Source of the DNA: Caryophanales bacterium UBA3935
GTDB lineage: Bacteria; Bacillota_I; Bacilli_A; ML615J-28; CAG-698
Assembly: GCA_002385755.1 (NCBI GenBank)
Contig: DGED01000043.1
Span: forward strand, 1-10,837
Direction: 5' to 3'
DNA: 10,837 nt
Position 1 is the stretch's first letter. Each line of letters starts with the position of its first letter. Of this stretch, positions 6,574 through 10,837 are shown in pieces. The position numbers were made by a program, and so were the translations under genes. Under the pieces are notes generated by a model. The model was not told the origin of the DNA. It did no database searches and was given only the letters and a program-made list of their open reading frames with translations.

Positions 6574-7350
6574 CTATTCTACCAAATTTATAGTGTCGAT
6601 ATTTGTTACTTTTTTTGAAATTTCATTAATTTCTAAAATAATCGCATTAAATTGCGTCTTCCCCTCATTTTCCGGAGAAAATCTTTCTTGCGTCCCGCGC
6701 AGAAAACGGTTGATTATCGTTTCTTTTTTGACGCCGATAACGCCGTCAAGGGCTCCGGTCATACCGACATCGGTAATATAGGCGGTTCCGTTATCCAAAA
6801 TCCGGGCGTCGTTGGTTTGAACATGAGTATGCGTCCCGTATATAACTTGGATCCTGCCGTCAAAACAGTGAGCGTATGCTATTTTCTCGCTTGTGGCTTC
6901 GGCGTGAAAATCGCAAATGTAGAGGTCGCTGTCTAACTTCTCAAGCAATTCCTCTGTTTTCGCAAACGGGCAAGAATTTTCTTCGCTCATATACACTTTG
7001 CCGATCATTTGCATAACCGTGACGGTAAGATTATTGCGCCTAAACGTCGCGTAGCCTTTTCCCGGCGAATTCTCAGGAAAATTATACGGCCTTATGACAT
7101 TATCGACTTCCTCAATATAGTTAAAGATACCCCTGTTTTCAAAAGCGTGATTTCCCAGGGTAACTACCGTTACTCCCTGCTCAAGGTACCAACGGTAATG
7201 CCTTTCGTTTAAACCGCGCCCATGCGACGTATTCTCACCGTTCACGATAATAATATCGATTTTTTCTTTTTCTTTAATTTTTTTAACGTTTTTTTCGAAA
7301 CTGGCGCGGCCGAGTTTTGAATATACGTCTCCGACTATTAATACTTTCAT
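6574..7350 (-). CDS. ymdB: Metallophosphoesterase YmdB (2',3'-cyclic nucleotide phosphodiesterase)
   Basis: 258 residues, family length. B. subtilis YmdB is a cytoplasmic dimetal phosphodiesterase active on 2',3'-cAMP that affects motility/biofilm bistability and sporulation-related expression. The metal ligands are all visible: Asp8 (VGDVY), Glu39 and Asn40 (NGENTSHG), Asn67-His68 (LGNHAFENR), His149 (DFHAE), His174 and His176 (GTHTHVQT). The start ATG has AAGGTG 7 nt upstream. It follows rny after a terminator and has its own promoter. No terminator separates it from spoVS, only a bulged hairpin. The pairing with RNase Y is conserved in Bacilli and fits a shared role in RNA-level control. 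Confidence 0.95.
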   Translation of the reverse strand: MKVLIVGDVYSKLGRASFEKNVKKIKEKEKIDIIIVNGENTSHGRGLNERHYRWYLEQGVTVVTLGNHAFENRGIFNYIEEVDNVIRPYNFPENSPGKGYATFRRNNLTVTVMQMIGKVYMSEENSCPFAKTEELLEKLDSDLYICDFHAEATSEKIAYAHCFDGRIQVIYGTHTHVQTNDARILDNGTAYITDVGMTGALDGVIGVKKETIINRFLRGTQERFSPENEGKTQFNAIILEINEISKKVTNIDTINLVE

Positions 7351-7368
7351 TTTTTAGCACCTTTAAAT

Positions 7369-7396
7369 ATTATACCATATAAATCTGCTTTTACAA
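7369..7396 (-). promoter_or_regulatory. Sigma-A promoter of ymdB, with extended -10
   Basis: TTGTAA (7396-7391), a 16-nt spacer and TATAAT (7374-7369) preceded by TGG, a full extended -10. The predicted transcript would begin at or next to the Shine-Dalgarno AAGGTG (7363-7358). Confidence 0.7.
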
Positions 7397-7427
7397 TAAA
7401 AAAAGTATTCGCTAGTATCGCCTATTT

Positions 7428-7458
7428 AAAACAAAAAAAGTTTCCCGTTAGGGAAACT
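7428..7458 (-). terminator. Intrinsic terminator of rny
   Basis: Perfect 8-bp stem AGTTTCCC / GGGAAACT (7439-7446 with 7451-7458), 4-nt loop, followed on the minus strand by TTTTTTTGTTTT. It starts immediately after the rny TAG stop. Confidence 0.92.
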
Positions 7459-9075
7459 CTATTTTGCAATTTCATGAACCCTGGTTTCTCTGATAACCGT
7501 GACTTTAATCGTGCCGGGATAATGAAGGTCATTCTCGACTTTTAAACGGATATCCCTGGCTAATTTATATGCTTGCACGTCGTCGATTTCTTCCGGTTTT
7601 ACAAGTATTCTAATTTCCCGGCCGGCTTGCAATGCGTATGATTTATCCACGCCCTTAAATTCATTGCAAATATCTTCAAGCTTCGTCAAACGTTTAATAT
7701 AGTTTTCCAAAGATTCGCTGCGAGCGCCGGGGCGAGCCGCGGACAACGTATCGGCGGCGGCTACCAGTTGGGCGATAATTGTTTTTGGTTCTCTGTCGCT
7801 ATGATGTGAACCGATAGCGTCTATAACAACCGGATGCTCCCGGTATTTTTGGGCAAGCTCCAAGCCAATATCGACATGACTCCCTTCCATTTCGTGATCG
7901 GCGGCTTTTCCGATATCATGCAGTAATCCGGCTCTTCGCGCTAATATTTCGTTTTCGCCGATTTCCGCCGCCAGTTTTCCGCTTAAAAAAGCGACTTCCA
8001 AGGAGTGGGATAAAGCGTTTTGCCCATAGCTTGTTCTAAACTTCAATCTTCCGATCAGTTTAATAATTTCCGGATGAACCCTTCCGATTCCCGTTTCAAA
8101 TACGGCTTTTTCACCCGCTTCTCGTAATTCGTTATCCATTTCTTTTTTCGATTTCGCAACCAATTCCTCGATGCGCGACGGTTGAATCCTTCCGTCGGCA
8201 ATCAACGCTTCCAATGTCCTGCGGGCTATTTCTCTTCTAATGGGATCGAAACAAGAGAGAACAACGGCTTCGGGGGTATCGTCAATGATAATATCAACCC
8301 CGGTATTAGCCTCGATTGCTCTGATGTTTCTGCCCTCGCGCCCGATAATACGTCCTTTCATTTCATCGTTAGGGAGCGGAACCACCGAAATTGTTTTTTC
8401 GGACACGGTTTCGCTTGCGTACTGCTGAATCGCATTGGCCAGTAGACTTTGGGCTTTGCGACTGACTTCCGCTTTAGCTTTGTCTTCGGCGTCTTTAATT
8501 AACAACGCTATTTCGTTGGCCATCTCATCTTCCACTCTTTGAAGAATGATGCTTCTGGCCTCCTCGATATCTAAACCGGAAATTTCAAGTAATTTCTTGC
8601 TTTGCTCTTCAATTAATTCTTCCACTTTGCTATATTGTTCGTCTAGCATTGATTTACGTTCATCGTTTTTTTGCTCCTTAAGATTCAAAACCTCTTCGCG
8701 TTTGTCGAGATTGGCGCTGCGGGCGTCCAATCTTTCCTCGCGTTGCGCCAACTTGCGTTCTAGATCATCAACTATTCTTCTTCTTTCTCTTATTTCGCGT
8801 TCAACTTCATTACGTAAATTTCGAATCTCTTTTTCGCTCTCTTGTTTTAACCGATATATCTCTTGCTTGGTTTCAACAAGCATGTTCTTGCGATTTTCAT
8901 CAGCCAGCCTTTTGGCATCTTCTATAATCTTTTGCGCGGATTTTCCGGTCTTTTCATATTTTTTATGAAAGGCGTAATACCCGATGCCAAATCCAATCAA
9001 TATAAGCAATATGGAAGTAATTACATAAATAGAGACCTCAAGAAAATTACCCATTAACAGGTTAATTTCTGGCAT
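7459..9075 (-). CDS. rny: Ribonuclease Y (endoribonuclease)
   Basis: 538 residues, slightly longer than the 520 of B. subtilis. RNase Y is the main endonuclease starting mRNA decay in Bacilli and sits at the membrane. Residues 12-35 form the N-terminal transmembrane helix; 40-215 are a long charged coiled coil. The KH RNA-binding domain has its [10 protein letters not shown] loop at 241-250. The HD domain spans about 355-450 with His357 and the pair His386-Asp387 (LLHDIGK) as metal ligands, then GSHHSD at 422-427. The start ATG at 9075 has GGAGGTG 7 nt upstream. It has its own strong promoter and terminator, so it is transcribed alone. B. subtilis has pbpX between recA and rny, which is absent here. 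In that organism RNase Y works with the YmcA/YlbF/YaaT complex; ymcA is missing from its usual place in this window. Confidence 0.97.
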   Translation of the reverse strand: MPEINLLMGNFLEVSIYVITSILLILIGFGIGYYAFHKKYEKTGKSAQKIIEDAKRLADENRKNMLVETKQEIYRLKQESEKEIRNLRNEVEREIRERRRIVDDLERKLAQREERLDARSANLDKREEVLNLKEQKNDERKSMLDEQYSKVEELIEEQSKKLLEISGLDIEEARSIILQRVEDEMANEIALLIKDAEDKAKAEVSRKAQSLLANAIQQYASETVSEKTISVVPLPNDEMKGRIIGREGRNIRAIEANTGVDIIIDDTPEAVVLSCFDPIRREIARRTLEALIADGRIQPSRIEELVAKSKKEMDNELREAGEKAVFETGIGRVHPEIIKLIGRLKFRTSYGQNALSHSLEVAFLSGKLAAEIGENEILARRAGLLHDIGKAADHEMEGSHVDIGLELAQKYREHPVVIDAIGSHHSDREPKTIIAQLVAAADTLSAARPGARSESLENYIKRLTKLEDICNEFKGVDKSYALQAGREIRILVKPEEIDDVQAYKLARDIRLKVENDLHYPGTIKVTVIRETRVHEIAK

Positions 9076-9132
9076 CTATTTGCACCTCCATAGAAGACGT
9101 CTAAAATATTTAATTTTTAGTCTACTTAAATT

Positions 9133-9161
9133 ATTATAACTTATTTTTATTCCATAGTCAA
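9133..9161 (-). promoter_or_regulatory. Strong sigma-A promoter of rny
   Basis: TTGACT (9161-9156), a 17-nt spacer and TATAAT (9138-9133): five of six at -35, six of six at -10. The leader to the rny ATG is about 50 nt and contains the palindrome AGACGTCT. Between this promoter and the recA terminator (about 9162-9295) I see no gene or clear structure. Confidence 0.85.
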
Positions 9162-9295
9162 TTATTATTTTCCATTAACATGACATTCGGCTAAAACTTG
9201 CTCAACGGGAAAAATCAAATTGCCGAATAATTAGCGCGGAAAAAATAATCTTTTCTCAGGAACGAAATTGTTAACGAATTTTGTTGGCTGGGTAT

Positions 9296-9320
9296 AAAAA
9301 AACCGGCTAAACCGGTTTTT
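9296..9320 (-). terminator. Intrinsic terminator of recA, overlapping its 3' end
   Basis: Perfect 9-bp stem AAAAACCGG / CCGGTTTTT (9298-9306 with 9312-9320). On the minus strand the final recA codons form the ascending arm, the TAG stop lies in the 5-nt loop, and TTTTTTTATA follows. Confidence 0.9.
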
Positions 9321-10302
9321 CCATGAAAGCGGCCCGTATTTTTTCCTCAATTTCTTTCGCCAGGTTGGGATTGTTCCGCAGATATTCCTTGACGTTTTCT
9401 CGTCCTTGTCCCAATTTTTCATCGTTATACGAAAACCACGCGCCGCTCTTCGCGATAATATCGTGCGCGACACCCAAATCAATTATTTCTCCCTCATAAG
9501 AGATACCCTTGCCGTAAATCAGATCAATTTCCGCGGTTTTAAACGGCGGAGCGACCTTGTTTTTTACAACTCTCACACGCGTCAAGTTCCCGATAATATC
9601 GCCGCCTTTCTTTATCGTATCGACGCGTCTAATATCCAAGCGAATGGTGGAGTAAAATTTTAAAGCCCTGCCGCCGGAGGTCGTTTCCGGCGACCCGAAG
9701 AGAACCCCAACTTTTTCCCTGATTTGATTAATAAAGATGGCGATGGTTTTGCTTTTTGATATCGCGCCGCTCAGCTTGCGCATCGCCTGTGACATCAGGC
9801 GGGCTTGCATGCCGATATGAGCGTCGCCCATATCGCCGTCAATCTCGACTTTTGGAACCAACGCCGCGACCGAATCGATAACGATAATATCAATCGCGTT
9901 GCTGCGGATTAAATGCTCGGCGATATCAAGCGCCTGCTCGCCGGTATCGGGTTGCGATAGAATTAGATTGTTAATATCTATACCCAAGTTTTTCGCATAT
10001 ACCGGGTCAAGAGCGTGTTCGGCGTCGATAAAAGCGGCGTAACCGCCTCTTTTTTGCGCTTCCGCAATTGCGTGCAAAGCGAAAGTTGTTTTACCGCTGC
10101 TTTCCGGCCCGTAAATTTCAATGATTCTCCCGCGCGGGTAACCGCCTACCCCCAAAGCGATATCCAACGTTATTGAGCCCGACGGGATCACTTCGATATC
10201 CCCAATGGCCTTTTCGCCCAATTTCATAATCGAGCCTTTTCCGAATTGTTTTTCGATTTGCTTAAAAGTCTCTTCCAATAATTTTTCTTTATCTTCTGCC
10301 AT
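9307..10302 (-). CDS. recA: Recombinase RecA
   Basis: 331 residues from the ATG at 10302, chosen because AAGGAG lies 6 nt upstream; an in-frame start eight codons earlier lies before that site. RecA forms ATP-dependent filaments on single-stranded DNA, drives strand exchange and triggers LexA self-cleavage. The Walker A is GPESSGKTT (65-73), the Walker [11 protein letters not shown] (139-148), with EGDMGD-type loop 1 around 154-166 and the loop 2 region [22 protein letters not shown] (196-217). The C-terminus ends soon after the conserved domain (AAFMEKPV) and lacks the longer acidic tail of many RecA proteins; B. subtilis RecA has about 347 residues. Its ribosome site overlaps the pgsA stop codon, so it is cotranscribed with pgsA. 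cinA, which lies between them in B. subtilis, is absent. No separate promoter or LexA box is seen in the 10-nt gap. Confidence 0.98.
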   Translation of the reverse strand: MAEDKEKLLEETFKQIEKQFGKGSIMKLGEKAIGDIEVIPSGSITLDIALGVGGYPRGRIIEIYGPESSGKTTFALHAIAEAQKRGGYAAFIDAEHALDPVYAKNLGIDINNLILSQPDTGEQALDIAEHLIRSNAIDIIVIDSVAALVPKVEIDGDMGDAHIGMQARLMSQAMRKLSGAISKSKTIAIFINQIREKVGVLFGSPETTSGGRALKFYSTIRLDIRRVDTIKKGGDIIGNLTRVRVVKNKVAPPFKTAEIDLIYGKGISYEGEIIDLGVAHDIIAKSGAWFSYNDEKLGQGRENVKEYLRNNPNLAKEIEEKIRAAFMEKPV

Positions 10303-10312
10303 AAACGTCTCC

Positions 10313-10837
10313 TTATTTTTTCTCAAATATTAATGTCTTGTTTTTAATAAAATAATCAAACCCGGATATTAATGTCAATAAGCCGGCGATGGCTATCAAT
10401 ATCAAAGCCGTAATATCTTTTGCCGATTCGCCCAGCAAAGCAAAGGGATAGCAATTGACCAACAAAACGATAATCATGATCATTTGCGACACAGTCTTTG
10501 CTTTCCCGAGTTTGCTCGCGGCGATTACGACGTTTTCGTTAACCGCGAGCAGCCTGATTCCGGTAACGATAAACTCGCGGGCGATCATCAAAGTCACGAC
10601 AAATCCCAACCCAAACCCGAAAGCCGAAAAACGTCCTCTCTCCAACAAAACGATAATAGTCGCAAAAACCAAAAGTTTATCGGCAAGAGGGTCCATAAAT
10701 TTGCCGAAATTTGTGATGATATTCCTTTTCCTTGCGATATAGCCGTCCAAGAAGTCGGTAAACGAGGCCAGGACAAAGATTACCAATAAAACTATGTTTT
10801 CCAAAGTAATTTCCGTTCCCCGGCTTAAGTCGCCAAA
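10313..10837 (-). CDS. pgsA: CDP-diacylglycerol--glycerol-3-phosphate 3-phosphatidyltransferase PgsA, 5' truncated
   Basis: 174 C-terminal residues are visible; the frame is open to the window edge, and the TTG at 10804 is internal. PgsA is a membrane enzyme that makes phosphatidylglycerolphosphate, the first committed step to phosphatidylglycerol and cardiolipin. The CDP-alcohol phosphotransferase signature DGx2ARx8Gx3Dx3D is complete (visible residues 31-53: DGYIAR, then GKFMDPLAD), with an extra Asp28 before it. Several hydrophobic segments follow, as expected for a multi-pass protein. It ends 10 nt before recA and its TAA overlaps the recA ribosome site, so pgsA-recA form an operon. The family assignment is strong; PgsA rather than another CDP-alcohol enzyme is supported by [13 protein letters not shown] and the recA neighbour. 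Confidence 0.94.
   Translation of the reverse strand, partial: FGDLSRGTEITLENIVLLVIFVLASFTDFLDGYIARKRNIITNFGKFMDPLADKLLVFATIIVLLERGRFSAFGFGLGFVVTLMIAREFIVTGIRLLAVNENVVIAASKLGKAKTVSQMIMIIVLLVNCYPFALLGESAKDITALILIAIAGLLTLISGFDYFIKNKTLIFEKK

Noticed and set aside
8546..8968. Long plus-strand open frame with Ser/Leu-rich translation
   Set aside because: It is antisense to the RNase Y coiled coil, has no ribosome site, and its composition is what complementing Glu/Lys/Arg-rich codons gives.
9162..9295. Possible small RNA or riboswitch between recA and rny
   Set aside because: I find no strong stem, terminator or promoter inside this stretch other than the flanking recA terminator and rny promoter; the near repeat AACGAAATT / AACGAATTT is too short to mean much.
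10455..10789. Plus-strand open frames opposite pgsA
   Set aside because: The opposite strand carries the full CDP-alcohol phosphotransferase signature; the plus-strand translations show no domain-like pattern or ribosome site.
1..10837. Recoded TGA, as in some Mollicutes
   Set aside because: The DUF362 and LysM genes end in TGA exactly where their terminator begins, and no gene here needs TGA read as Trp.
1..10837. Mobile element, CRISPR array, toxin-antitoxin or defence system
   Set aside because: No transposase or integrase, no regularly spaced repeats, and every sizeable reading frame is accounted for by core genes or the three accessory genes described.

Overview
The window reads as a chromosomal core segment from an endospore-forming member of the Bacilli (Bacillota). 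The main evidence is seven genes in the order pgsA-recA-rny-ymdB-spoVS-miaB-cotE, all on the minus strand. This is the order known from Bacillus subtilis (pgsA-cinA-recA-pbpX-rny-ymdB-spoVS-tdh-kbl-miaB-ymcA-cotE), with several genes missing or replaced. CotE points to Bacilli rather than Clostridia. TGA is used as a stop codon (ends of the first two genes), so this is not a recoded Mollicute. The compact, AT-rich intergenic regions and lost neighbour genes would fit an uncultured, deep-branching Bacilli lineage, but that placement is inference.

Layout, left to right. Positions 1-939 (+) hold the 3' part of a DUF362/ferredoxin iron-sulfur protein. It converges on a small LysM protein with a Tyr-rich tail (951-1487, -) that looks like a spore coat or cortex protein. 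Next come the coat morphogenetic protein CotE (1561-2076, -) and the tRNA methylthiotransferase MiaB (2161-3600, -). A divergent gene (3726-4745, +) encodes a uridine-kinase-like protein whose P-loop is degenerate. It converges at a strong bidirectional terminator on a two-gene unit: a GNAT acetyltransferase (5529-6101, -) and a lipoprotein trypsin-like protease (4775-5527, -). Then follow SpoVS (6242-6505, -), the phosphodiesterase YmdB (6574-7350, -), RNase Y (7459-9075, -), RecA (9307-10302, -) and the 3' part of PgsA (10313-10837, -).

How the genes work together: spoVS and cotE are sporulation genes, and the LysM protein next to cotE probably joins them. rny and ymdB act on RNA turnover and the developmental switch, miaB modifies tRNA, recA serves repair, and pgsA makes phosphatidylglycerolphosphate. 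Transcription is well punctuated. Intrinsic terminators follow recA, rny, spoVS, cotE, the LysM gene and the protease, and several include the last codons or stop codon of the gene. Recognisable sigma-A-like promoters precede rny, ymdB, the acetyltransferase, miaB and the kinase-like gene. A sigma-E-like promoter precedes cotE, and a sigma-H-like or sigma-A-like promoter lies inside an inverted repeat before spoVS.

I see no mobile element, CRISPR array, RNA gene or defence system. The points most worth a second look are the kinase-like protein with a lost Walker A lysine and an apparently leaderless start, the LysM/Tyr-rich protein beside cotE, the structured promoter of spoVS, and the acetyltransferase-protease pair placed where tdh-kbl sits in B. 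subtilis.
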